In this document: positions 50,298-58,444 of the stretch, piece after piece
How positions within the stretch are numbered: the first letter of the stretch is position 1
Layout: the number at the start of each line of letters is the position of its first letter
Source: Burkholderiales bacterium
GTDB taxonomy: Bacteria > Pseudomonadota > Gammaproteobacteria > Burkholderiales > Burkholderiaceae_C
DNA: 64,000 nt
NCBI GenBank assembly: GCA_016192425.1
Contig: JACPUE010000028.1
Span: 99,307 to 163,306 of the forward strand
Reading direction: 5' to 3'
Position numbers and translations under genes: made by a program
Notes under the pieces: model-generated
Told to the model about the DNA's origin: nothing
The model's input: only the letters and a program-made list of their open reading frames with translations
The model's database searches: none

Positions 50298-52461
50298 AGC
50301 GTTCCTCGGCCTTGAGCTGCTGCACGCTCAGCTGCAGCGGGGCCAGCAGTTCGTCCAGCGCCTGCGCCACACCGCGTGCCATGGCCTGGCTGCCGCACAC
50401 GCGCACCAGGGCGCCCTGCGCCAGCAGGCTGCGCAGGCGTTCGGCGTCGCGGCGCAGGGCGTCCTGCACGTAGCCGCCGCCACCGGGAATGCGCGAGAAC
50501 ACCTTGGCCACACCGGCCACGCGCCCTTGCTGCTGCCACTGCGCGATCTCGGGGCCGAAGTAGTCGTCGCACGCCGGATCGCGCCCGCCGAAGTACAGGA
50601 ACATAGGCCTGCGCCGTGCGTTGCGCCGGATGAAGCCCGCCAGCGGCGCCACGCCCGTGCCCGCGCCAATGAGCACCACGCTGCGCCGCGAACGCCCCAG
50701 CGCAAAACCGGGGTTGGGCCGCACGAAGGCCTGCACGCTGCCGCCCGGCGCCAGCCCCAGCAAGTGCGTGGAGCACAGGCCGCCAGGCATCTGGCGCACG
50801 CAGATTTCCACAAAGCCATCCTGCCAGCCCGAGGCCAGCGAGTAGTAGCGCGGCACGCTGCTGCCCGGCGGCACGATGCCCAGCAGATCGCCTGCGGCAA
50901 AGTGCGCCAGCCCACCGTGCGCGGGCAAGGCGAAGCGCAGGATGGCCGTGGGCTGTCCAGCCCGGCCAGGGTAGTCCTGGCGCGCCACCAGCGCGAGTGC
51001 CGTAGTGGGCGGCAGACGCGGCACATAGTGCAGCAGCAGGGGCGCCCCCAGCGCTTGCGCCAGCGCCTGGCCCCAGCGGGCGAACTGCTGGCTGGACTGC
51101 TGGTGGATGCGCTCCAGCGGCAGCAGCACAGGCCAGCCCCGCACGCGCAGGGCTGCATCCAGCGCCTGCGCGTAGGCACAAAAGCCGGGGTACTGGCGGT
51201 CGCCAAAGCCCAGCACGGCCACGGGTATGCCAGACACCGGTGCAGCGGCAATGCGCTGCAGGGCCAGGCGTGCATGCGCAGGGGCCTGGCCGTCGCCGTA
51301 GGTGGCAGCCAGGATGAACACCTGGCGCGTGGCGGGCGTGGTCTGGAACTGCTCCAGCGCCGCCGTGTGCACCCGGTGGCCCTGCTGCACCAGCGCTTCA
51401 TGCAGCGCCTGCGCAAAGCCCCAGGTGCTGCCGCCTTCACTGGCGACAAAGACCAGCACGTCGGCCTGCGCCAGCGGGCTGTTGTGGGCCGTGCGCGGCG
51501 CCTGGCGGCGTGCCTGCCACCAGATGCACAGGCCCGAAAGCCAGAACAGCGCCACGCTGGCGCCCGCCACCCCCAGCACCATGGCCCAGGGCCAGGCGGC
51601 TTCGCCCGTGTGCAGCACCACGGCCCAATCCATCACCTGCTGCGCCGGGGTGGCATCCTGCCAGGCCAGCCGCTCGCCGGTGTAGCGGTCCAGCCAGCCC
51701 GCGCCCTGGCGCGTGGCGAGCTTCCAGGTGTCCTGCGGGTCGGCGGCGTCAGGGAAGTTGAGCCGTCGCAAGTCCTGCACCGCCAGGCCCTGCAAGGGCG
51801 CCAGCTGCCCCGCAGGCAGCGCGGCCTGACCGGTGGGCACGGAGGCCACTTCGGGTTCACTGCCCGCATCCAGCGTGACCAGGCCCAGGGTGGCGGCGCT
51901 CATGGTGAGCGCCGTGACCGATGTGAGGCACAGCACAGCCAACAGCACCCGGCCCGTGACCACGTGGATGCGCTGCGCCAGCGTGCCGCGCACACGCCCA
52001 GCCAGGTGGCGCCAGCCGCCCATGCGGCGCAGCAGCAGCACCAGGCCCGAAGCGCACAGCAGCCCCATGGCCAGCGCAACGCCTGCAGCGCCCCAGCGCC
52101 CGGCATCGCCCAACAAGAGCGCGCGGTGCAGGTTCTTCACCCAGCGCGGCAGCATGGAGGCCTGGTAGGCGCCCAGCACGCGGCCGTCAGCCGGGTCCAC
52201 GTAGGAGGCCTGCGCCTGTTCGCCATCGAAACCGAACACCACGATGGCGCCCGAAGGCAGGCGGCGGATTTCCTCTGCACCCGGCACGCTGCGCACCACA
52301 CGCTCTGCCAGGGTGGCCACCGTCATCCCAGGGCTTGCCGCTGGGGCACGCCAGGCCTGCTGCACCGGGTCGAATGCCAGCAATGCGCCGGTGATGCCCA
52401 GCACCAGGGCCAGGGTTCCGGCCAGCAGGCCGAACCAGCGGTGAATCGCTTTCCAACCCAT
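50278..52461 (-). CDS. PepSY membrane flavoreductase (sulfite reductase flavoprotein alpha-like)
   Basis: A 727-residue fusion. Membrane helix at residues 10-30, a PepSY-type periplasmic domain and three more helices (to about 330) are followed by a flavodoxin domain (LVFVASEGGSTWGFAQALHE, YGDGQAP) and an FAD/NADPH reductase module (RYYSLASG, LIGAGTGVAPLAGF, RNARRRPMFLYFGGRDPACD). It should carry electrons from NADPH across the membrane. It is followed by ApbE and preceded by DUF2271 with a 3-base gap. Confidence 0.9.
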   Translation of the reverse strand: MGWKAIHRWFGLLAGTLALVLGITGALLAFDPVQQAWRAPAASPGMTVATLAERVVRSVPGAEEIRRLPSGAIVVFGFDGEQAQASYVDPADGRVLGAYQASMLPRWVKNLHRALLLGDAGRWGAAGVALAMGLLCASGLVLLLRRMGGWRHLAGRVRGTLAQRIHVVTGRVLLAVLCLTSVTALTMSAATLGLVTLDAGSEPEVASVPTGQAALPAGQLAPLQGLAVQDLRRLNFPDAADPQDTWKLATRQGAGWLDRYTGERLAWQDATPAQQVMDWAVVLHTGEAAWPWAMVLGVAGASVALFWLSGLCIWWQARRQAPRTAHNSPLAQADVLVFVASEGGSTWGFAQALHEALVQQGHRVHTAALEQFQTTPATRQVFILAATYGDGQAPAHARLALQRIAAAPVSGIPVAVLGFGDRQYPGFCAYAQALDAALRVRGWPVLLPLERIHQQSSQQFARWGQALAQALGAPLLLHYVPRLPPTTALALVARQDYPGRAGQPTAILRFALPAHGGLAHFAAGDLLGIVPPGSSVPRYYSLASGWQDGFVEICVRQMPGGLCSTHLLGLAPGGSVQAFVRPNPGFALGRSRRSVVLIGAGTGVAPLAGFIRRNARRRPMFLYFGGRDPACDDYFGPEIAQWQQQGRVAGVAKVFSRIPGGGGYVQDALRRDAERLRSLLAQGALVRVCGSQAMARGVAQALDELLAPLQLSVQQLKAEERYAEDVF

Positions 52462-52464
52462 GCT

Positions 52465-52941
52465 TTACGGGAGCTGGAAGCTCATGGACTGGATGTACTG
52501 CTTGCCCGCCTGCGGTTTTCCCGCCTGGCTGGTGGCCAGGGGTAGGCGCACTTCGGCAGGGCTGTCGCGCATGTCTTCCACGGCGGCGTCGATGCGGATC
52601 TCGTAGCCCGCATCGATCAGGGTGTCGGCCAGGTCGGCTGTGACCTTGAGCGTGCGCCCCGCACCCACGCTGGCGCCCGTCACGCCCGCCAGGCGCTTGG
52701 TATCGCCGGTCGACAGGCGGTTCCAGTCGGACAGGTGCCTGTAGTACTTGGCCTTGCCGCCTGCCACCCACAGCGTGCCAGCGTAGGCGCCCTTGGCATC
52801 GGTCAGGTACACGGCGAGGTATGCGCCATCGCCGCCGTAGTTCTTGAGTTGGGTGGTCAGGGTGACCTGGCGTGCTTGCGCCAAGGCAGGCACCGCCAGT
52901 ACGCAGGCAGCGGCCACGGTGGTGAGCAGGGGTTTGGACAT
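52465..52941 (-). CDS. DUF2271 exported protein with a TGAS flavinylation-like motif
   Basis: A 158-residue protein with a signal peptide (about 1-23, ending ALAQA) and a beta-rich DUF2271 domain. It contains VTGAS at residues 87-91, close to the (S/T)GA(T/S) sites modified by ApbE in FMN-binding proteins. The gene lies in one run with the flavoreductase and ApbE genes. Flavinylation is an inference. Confidence 0.85.
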   Translation of the reverse strand: MSKPLLTTVAAACVLAVPALAQARQVTLTTQLKNYGGDGAYLAVYLTDAKGAYAGTLWVAGGKAKYYRHLSDWNRLSTGDTKRLAGVTGASVGAGRTLKVTADLADTLIDAGYEIRIDAAVEDMRDSPAEVRLPLATSQAGKPQAGKQYIQSMSFQLP

Positions 52942-52986
52942 GGGGTTCTCCGTTTCAGAGGGGTTGCAGCGCAGGGCGCAGGGGCA

Positions 52987-53436
52987 TCATTCGACCTGGC
53001 CGCGCGGTGCGGTGCCAGGGGTGAAGACGGGGGAGGTGGCGGGCGCTGGCACGGGTGCTGCGCCATCGGATGCGGGCAGCGCTGCACGGTCTGCACGGTG
53101 TTCGCGCTCGTGTTCGCGCTCACGGCTGCGGGCACGGTCGCCGTCCCGGTCGTGGTCGCGCCGCTTGATCTTGACGACCCGAAGCGTTTCCGGATCCACC
53201 TTGGCCTTGAAGGAGCGGCCTTGCGCATCCTTGCCATAGACCTCATAGCAGCCGTCGTCGATTTTCACGCGCTGCACGTCCCAGCCTTGCTGGGCGGCCA
53301 TCTGGCGCACGGCTTCACGCGATTGCCAGCGGGACACGGGCGCGTCGCAGTCGTCATCGGCCCAGGCAGGCAATGCAGCCAAGCCCATGGCCAAGGCCAG
53401 CAGCGCAGGGCGCAGGGGGTGCGTGTGTTTCATCAT
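52987..53436 (-). CDS. PepSY-domain periplasmic protein
   Basis: A 149-residue protein with a signal peptide (LLALAMGLAALPAWA) and a PepSY-like domain (SRWQSREAVRQMAAQQGWDV, YEVYGKDAQGRSFKAKVDPE). The C-terminus is a charged stretch of Arg/Glu/Asp repeats, then Ala/Pro. The start has GGAG eight bases upstream. PepSY domains often sit near redox membrane proteins. Role unknown. Confidence 0.85.
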   Translation of the reverse strand: MMKHTHPLRPALLALAMGLAALPAWADDDCDAPVSRWQSREAVRQMAAQQGWDVQRVKIDDGCYEVYGKDAQGRSFKAKVDPETLRVVKIKRRDHDRDGDRARSREREHEREHRADRAALPASDGAAPVPAPATSPVFTPGTAPRGQVE

Positions 53437-53458
53437 GGTGGTTCTCCTTGGGGGTGGG

Positions 53459-54823
53459 TCAACGCATGGCAAACGATTCGCGGTGCAGGCGCCAGGAACG
53501 CTGGGTGCTGGCATGGGCATGCAAGGTTTCGCCCAGGCCCTGGGGGCCGCAGTACCAGATGTCCAGGGGCCCGGCCATGCCCTGCAGGTCCTGCGGGCCC
53601 AGGCGCTGGCCATGGGCGGCGCTGTGCACGGTAAGCGGCACCGCGGGCCGCGCCTGGGCGCACAAGGCCCGCAGGCGCGGCAGCAACGGGTCGCTCGCAG
53701 CGTCGCGGGTGCAGTAGTGCATGTGGACAGGCACGCTGGCGGCAGACTCTTTTTGCCGCGCCTCCAGCAGCGCCAGAAAGGGCGTCACTCCCACGCCCGC
53801 CGCCACCCACACCTGGGCGCGGTGGACAGAGCCCTGGCCGTCAAAGCGTCCATAGGGGCCTTCGATGTCCACCTGCTGCCCCACGCGCAGCCGCTGGTGC
53901 AAGGTGCGCGTGTAGTCGCCCTGGGGCTTGATCACCAGGCGCACGAGTGGCTCCCCCTGGAGGCTGCTGCCCAGGGCATCCGGCGCGCTGGCAATGGTGA
54001 AAGGGTGGGCACCCTCGGCGCGGTCAAAGCGAACAAAGGCAAACTGTCCCGCACGGTGGCCCGGCCAGCCAGGCGGCAAGGCGCAAACCACCTCGATGGG
54101 GGCTTGTGCACGCTCTTCGCCCAGCACCTGCACCGAGTGGATACGCGCCACATGGCTGCGTGAGCGCCCCACCTGGCCCGCCAGGGACCACAGCGCAGCA
54201 CCGCTGCCCAAGGCGAGCAAAACGCCCATGAGCTGGCCCAGCGGCTGGGACCAGTAGGCCAGCGGCATCAAGGCCACCGAGTGGAACACCAGCGCCAGAA
54301 ACAGCACCGGCATGGCACGGTGCAGCAGGCGCCAGTGCTTGTAGTTCAGCAGGCGCGACAGCAGGGTGATGGCCACCATGGCCAGCAGCAGGTAAAAGGC
54401 CCACTCACCCAGGTCCTTGGCAAAACCCCGGGCATCGGTCAGCCAGGGCAGCACGGCATCGCGGGCAGGCTTGCCGCCACGTCCCCACAGGGTTTTGAGA
54501 AGGCCTCCCGACTCCTTGGCGCCCCAGTGCAGCACGGCAGTCAGCGCTGCGGCAATACCCGTCCACTTGTGCAGGCGGTACACCTTGTCCATGCCGCCCA
54601 GCGCCCGCTCCAGCCAGGGCAGGCGCAGCGCCAGCAGCATGGCCAGCACCATCAGGCCCACGCTCCACAGGCCGCTGAGGTAAATCATCTGCTGGCGCGC
54701 CGCCCACCAGGCGGCCCCCTCGCCCACGGCACCCGCCGCAGGCACCAGGCCCGAAGGAGCCACTGCCCACCATGCCAGGCCGATGCCCAGCAACCAAGCC
54801 ACCAAGACCGCCTTGATCCGCAT
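53459..54823 (-). CDS. Ferric reductase-like membrane oxidoreductase
   Basis: A 454-residue protein with six membrane helices (about 5-225) carrying His residues in HKWTGIAAALTAVLHW and LLHRAMPVLFLALVFHS that could bind haem. The C-terminal FAD- and NAD-binding domains show HPFTIASAP and AGVGVTPFLALLEAR. It should reduce an acceptor (iron chelate or a periplasmic flavoprotein). ATG 54823 has AGGAAAGGA about ten bases upstream. First gene of the minus-strand redox cluster. Confidence 0.88.
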   Translation of the reverse strand: MRIKAVLVAWLLGIGLAWWAVAPSGLVPAAGAVGEGAAWWAARQQMIYLSGLWSVGLMVLAMLLALRLPWLERALGGMDKVYRLHKWTGIAAALTAVLHWGAKESGGLLKTLWGRGGKPARDAVLPWLTDARGFAKDLGEWAFYLLLAMVAITLLSRLLNYKHWRLLHRAMPVLFLALVFHSVALMPLAYWSQPLGQLMGVLLALGSGAALWSLAGQVGRSRSHVARIHSVQVLGEERAQAPIEVVCALPPGWPGHRAGQFAFVRFDRAEGAHPFTIASAPDALGSSLQGEPLVRLVIKPQGDYTRTLHQRLRVGQQVDIEGPYGRFDGQGSVHRAQVWVAAGVGVTPFLALLEARQKESAASVPVHMHYCTRDAASDPLLPRLRALCAQARPAVPLTVHSAAHGQRLGPQDLQGMAGPLDIWYCGPQGLGETLHAHASTQRSWRLHRESFAMR

Positions 54824-54889
54824 ACGATGTTTCCTTTCCTGTTGCTGGGCATTGTGGAAAATCCGCCTTGAATGTTTGCTGAAACCGGT

Positions 54890-54923
54890 GTTCATCTGCG
54901 GTTCATCGGCCCTGCGCTACAAC
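54890..54923 (+). promoter_or_regulatory. 11-bp-period direct repeat and -10 of the PepSY-PhoPQ-like operon
   Basis: GTTCATC-TGCG-GTTCATC (54890-54907) is an exact 7-base direct repeat with an 11-bp period. It overlaps the -35 position for a TACAAC -10 at 54918-54923. The +1 would be at about 54930, the ATG itself, so a leaderless mRNA is likely. It lies in the divergent gap to the ferric reductase gene. Confidence 0.55.
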
Positions 54924-54929
54924 CTGCCC

Positions 54930-55304
54930 ATGGTTACCTTGTCTGTCCCTGCACCGCACCGCCGCTGGCTGGCGTGCGCCCTGGTGCTGTGCCTGAGCGG
55001 CGCTGGCACCCTGCTGCACGCCGATGAACGGGATCACGCCGACCACGACATCGCCCGCCAGGCGCTGGAGCAGGGCAAGGTGCTGCCCCTGCGCACCGTG
55101 CTCGAAAAGGTGGAGCGCGACTACCAGGGCCAGGCCGTCAAGGTTGAGTTTGAGCAGGAAGGAGGGCGCTACATCTACGAAATCCGCCTCTTGCAGAATG
55201 ATGGGCGCATGGCCAAGCTGAAGGTGGACGCCGTGGACGGCAAAGTGCTGGACGTGCGGCGCAAGGAACACGCAAAGGACCAGGATGCGCATCCTCATCG
55301 TTGA
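54930..55304 (+). CDS. PepSY-domain protein upstream of the PhoPQ-like system
   Basis: A 124-residue exported protein: signal peptide (LACALVLCLSGAGTLLHA) and one PepSY domain (LEQGKVLPLRTVLEKVERDY, EIRLLQNDGRMAKLKVDAVD). It overlaps the response regulator start by 20 bases, so it is the first gene of the operon and might modulate the kinase. ATG 54930 starts the signal peptide and has no ribosome site. Confidence 0.85.
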   Translation: MVTLSVPAPHRRWLACALVLCLSGAGTLLHADERDHADHDIARQALEQGKVLPLRTVLEKVERDYQGQAVKVEFEQEGGRYIYEIRLLQNDGRMAKLKVDAVDGKVLDVRRKEHAKDQDAHPHR

Positions 55305-55956
55305 AGACGAGCCCACGCTGCGCGGCCAGCTGGAGCGCGCCATCACCGCCGCCGGGCACACGGTGGAATGCGCCAGCGACGGGATCACCGCCCACCACCT
55401 GGGCGACGTGGAAGACTTTGACGCGGTGGTGCTGGACCTGGGCCTGCCCGCACTCGATGGCTTGTCGGTTCTGCGGCGCTGGCGCGCGGCCCATCGCAAC
55501 ATGCCGGTGCTGATCCTGACGGCGCGCAGCGCCTGGCACGAAAAGGTGGCGGGCATGGACGCCGGGGCCGACGACTACCTGGCCAAGCCCTTCCACATGG
55601 AAGAACTGCTGGCCCGCCTGCGCGCCCTGCTGCGGCGCCTGGGCGAGCATGCCTGCGCGCAGTGGCAATGCGGGCCGATTCTGCTGGACACCCGCCAGGC
55701 CCGCGTGCTGGTGGACGGCATGCCGCTGCAGCTCACCAGCCACGAATTCAAGCTGCTGTCCCTGCTCATGCAGCGCAAGGGCGAGGTGCTCTCGCGCACC
55801 GAGCTGTCCGAGCACATCTACCCGCAGGATGGCGACCGGGACTCCAACACCATCGAGGTCTTCGTGGGCCGCCTGCGCAGAAAGCTCCCTGCAGGCAGCA
55901 TCGAAACCGTCCGCGGCCTGGGCTACCGCCTGGTGGAGCCAGGCTGCGCGGCATGA
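55285..55956 (+). CDS. PhoP-like OmpR-family response regulator
   Basis: A 223-residue regulator with VEDEPTLR, phospho-Asp in AVVLDLGLPALDGLSV and Lys in DDYLAKPFHME, then a winged helix ending FVGRLRRKLPAGSIETVRGL and GYRLVEPGCAA. It overlaps the kinase start (ATGA) and the PepSY gene upstream. Probably binds the direct repeats at 54890. Confidence 0.92.
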   Translation: MRILIVEDEPTLRGQLERAITAAGHTVECASDGITAHHLGDVEDFDAVVLDLGLPALDGLSVLRRWRAAHRNMPVLILTARSAWHEKVAGMDAGADDYLAKPFHMEELLARLRALLRRLGEHACAQWQCGPILLDTRQARVLVDGMPLQLTSHEFKLLSLLMQRKGEVLSRTELSEHIYPQDGDRDSNTIEVFVGRLRRKLPAGSIETVRGLGYRLVEPGCAA

Positions 55957-57317
55957 AGGCCGGTTCCCTGCGCCTGCGCCTGCTGGCCGGCATGCTGGCC
56001 TGGATGCTGCTGACCATCGCATTGGTCGGTTGGGGCCTGCGCACCTTGTTCCAGGACCACATCACGCAGCAACTGCAGGCGCAGCTGGTGGTGCAGCTCG
56101 ACCAGTTGAGCGCCGCCGTGGACTGGCAGGCTCCCGACCGCGTCAGCGTGGGCCCCATGGCCGGTGACCCGCGCCTGTCGCAACCGCTGTCGGGCCTGTA
56201 CTGGCAGATCGATCGCCTGGGCCCCCAGCCCCAGGCCGCACTGGCGCGTTCGCGTTCGCTCTGGGACCAGGCACTGCCGCTGCCCGAAGCCGCACCGGCG
56301 CCGCTGGGCGCGGGTGACCGCCCCCTGGCCTTGCAAGACCGCCAGGGCCATGCGCTGCTGGCCGTGGAGCGCAGCCTGCAACTGCCCGACGACGACGCGC
56401 CACCGCTGCGCCTGGTGGTGGCAGGAGACCGTGCGCTGCTGGCCGAACCCCTGCACCGCTTCACCCAGATGCTGCTCGTCGCGCTGGGCATTCTGGCGCT
56501 GTGCCTGGCCGCGGCCGTCGCGGTGCAACTGCACCTGGCCTTGCGCCCCCTGGCACTGCTGCGCCAGGGCCTGGCCGCCGTGCACCAGGGCCGGGCCGTG
56601 CGCCTGGAAGGGCGCTATCCCCAAGAACTGCAACCCCTGGTCAACGAGTTCAACCATGTGCTGGCCCAGAACGCCGACATGGTGCAGCGCGCGCGCACGC
56701 AGGCGGGCAACCTGGCCCACGCCGTGCACACGCCCCTGGCCATACTGGCCAATGCGGCCGCGCAGGAGCAAAGCCCCCTGGCACAGCTGGTGCAGGAACA
56801 GGTGGCCCAGGCCAAGCGGCAGGTGGACTACCACCTGGCACACGCGCGTGCCGCTGCGGCCGTGCGCGCCACCGGCCTGCACACGCCCGCGCTGGCCCCG
56901 GTGCAGGCCCTGCTGCGCACCATGCAGCGCCTGCATGCCGAGCGCGCGATCTGCTTCGAGCTGGCCCCACAGGCACAGAACCTGGCATTCAAGGGCGAAG
57001 AACAGGACTTGTTCGAGATGCTTGGCAACCTGATCGACAACGCCGGCAAGTGGGCACGCCAGCGTGTGGTGGTGGACATCCAGCCGCAGGGCAGCGCCCT
57101 GTGCATCACCGTGGACGACGACGGCCCCGGCATTGCGCCAGACCAGCGCGAACGCATGTTCGAGCGCGGCGTGCAACTCGACGAACAGCACCCAGGCTCG
57201 GGCCTGGGCCTGAACATCGTGCAGACCCTGGCCCACACCTACGGCGGCAGCGTGCAGGTGCTGGATTCGCCGCTGGGCGGCGCGCGCCTGCAACTGTGCC
57301 TGCCGGGTGCGGACTGA
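55953..57317 (+). CDS. PhoQ-like sensor histidine kinase
   Basis: A 454-residue kinase with two membrane helices (about 8-30 and 170-195) around a periplasmic region, HAMP, and a DHp motif NLAHAVHTPLAILANAA that resembles the LAHSLKTPL of PhoQ, not the common SHELRTPL. HATPase motifs NLIDNAGKWA, DDDGPGI and GSGLGLNIVQTLA follow. ATG 55953 overlaps the regulator stop. Signal unknown; genes nearby suggest envelope redox or metal sensing. Confidence 0.9.
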   Translation: MKAGSLRLRLLAGMLAWMLLTIALVGWGLRTLFQDHITQQLQAQLVVQLDQLSAAVDWQAPDRVSVGPMAGDPRLSQPLSGLYWQIDRLGPQPQAALARSRSLWDQALPLPEAAPAPLGAGDRPLALQDRQGHALLAVERSLQLPDDDAPPLRLVVAGDRALLAEPLHRFTQMLLVALGILALCLAAAVAVQLHLALRPLALLRQGLAAVHQGRAVRLEGRYPQELQPLVNEFNHVLAQNADMVQRARTQAGNLAHAVHTPLAILANAAAQEQSPLAQLVQEQVAQAKRQVDYHLAHARAAAAVRATGLHTPALAPVQALLRTMQRLHAERAICFELAPQAQNLAFKGEEQDLFEMLGNLIDNAGKWARQRVVVDIQPQGSALCITVDDDGPGIAPDQRERMFERGVQLDEQHPGSGLGLNIVQTLAHTYGGSVQVLDSPLGGARLQLCLPGAD

Positions 57318-57393
57318 ACGGCGGCGCCATCCGGCGCCCGCGTCGGGAAACTGACGCACAATCGGGAAGTTTTACCCCCGCCAACGAACCACC

Positions 57394-57918
57394 GTGCCTT
57401 CTGCGTCCCTTCCCTCCGGCGTGCTGATCCGCCCCCTGGCCTTGCCCGATTTGCAAGCCCTGCTGGACATACAGCGCGCCTGCTATGGCGACGGTTATGT
57501 GGAAAGCGCCGAGGTGTTTGCGCAACGCATTGCCTGCCCGGCGCAGTGTTCGCTGGTGCTGGAGGCGCAGGGCCGGGTCATGGCCTATCTGGCAGCCTAC
57601 GACTCGGTGCTGGGCAAGGTCACGCGGCTGCACGGCGACTTTGAACTGGAACCCCGCCCCGACACCCTGTACCTGCACGACCTGGCTGTGCTGCCCGAAC
57701 TGGGGGGCCAGGGCATGGCCGCACGCCTGCTGCGCACGCTGTGGCAGGGTGCACACCGCCGGGGGCTGCAGCGTGCCGCCCTGGTGTCGGTGCAGGGTTC
57801 GCAGGGCTTCTGGCAGCGCCACGGTTATGCCGCCTATACCTTGCAGGACACCGCCCAGCGCGAACGCCTGGCCGCTTACGGGCGCGATGCGGTGTACATG
57901 ATGCGGCGGCTGGACTGA
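57394..57918 (+). CDS. GNAT-family acetyltransferase
   Basis: A 174-residue N-acetyltransferase. The acetyl-CoA-binding segment LYLHDLAVLPELGGQGMAAR fits motif A (Q/RxxGxG/A). It starts with GTG at 57394, a weak ribosome site; GTG 57421 is another option. Substrate unknown. It precedes a NUDIX gene by 40 bases, perhaps co-transcribed. Confidence 0.82.
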   Translation: MPSASLPSGVLIRPLALPDLQALLDIQRACYGDGYVESAEVFAQRIACPAQCSLVLEAQGRVMAYLAAYDSVLGKVTRLHGDFELEPRPDTLYLHDLAVLPELGGQGMAARLLRTLWQGAHRRGLQRAALVSVQGSQGFWQRHGYAAYTLQDTAQRERLAAYGRDAVYMMRRLD

Positions 57919-57958
57919 CCGCAAGCCACTGACACACGCTCTGGCGATAATCGCCGCC

Positions 57959-58444
57959 ATGCCAAACCGCTGGAAACCCAACGTCACCGTGGCCGCCCTG
58001 ATCGAGCGCGACGGGCATTTTCTGCTGGTGGAGGAAGACACCGCCGACGGCCTGCGCCTGAACAACCCGGCCGGACACCTGGACCCGGGCGAATCCCCCA
58101 TCCAGGCCTGCATCCGCGAGGTGCTGGAAGAAACCGCACACGACTTCACACCCACCGCCGTGGTGGGCGTGTACCTCAACCGCTTCCGGCGCACGCGCAC
58201 GGGCGACGACATCACCTACCTGCGCTTTGCGTTTGCGGGCCAGCTCGGCACGCACCACGGCTGGCGCGCGCTGGACGAGGGCATTGTGCGCACCGTGTGG
58301 ATGACGCCCGAGGAAATCCGCGCCACGCGCGAGCGCCACCGCAGCCCGCTGCTGCTGCGCTGCCTGGAAGACTACCTGGCGGGCCAGCGCTTTGCGCTCA
58401 GCCTGGTGCACACCGACGCCAGCGTGACCCAGGGCGACACCTGA
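57959..58444 (+). CDS. NUDIX hydrolase, NudJ-like
   Basis: A 161-residue hydrolase. The Nudix box runs GHLDPGESPIQACIREVLEE T (residues about 40-60) and holds the metal-binding REVLEE. NudJ-type proteins hydrolyse thiamine or nucleoside pyrophosphates; the family call is by similarity of the N-terminus (WKPNVTVAALIERDGHFLLV). The stop abuts the convergent M20 peptidase stop with no spacer. Confidence 0.88.
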   Translation: MPNRWKPNVTVAALIERDGHFLLVEEDTADGLRLNNPAGHLDPGESPIQACIREVLEETAHDFTPTAVVGVYLNRFRRTRTGDDITYLRFAFAGQLGTHHGWRALDEGIVRTVWMTPEEIRATRERHRSPLLLRCLEDYLAGQRFALSLVHTDASVTQGDT

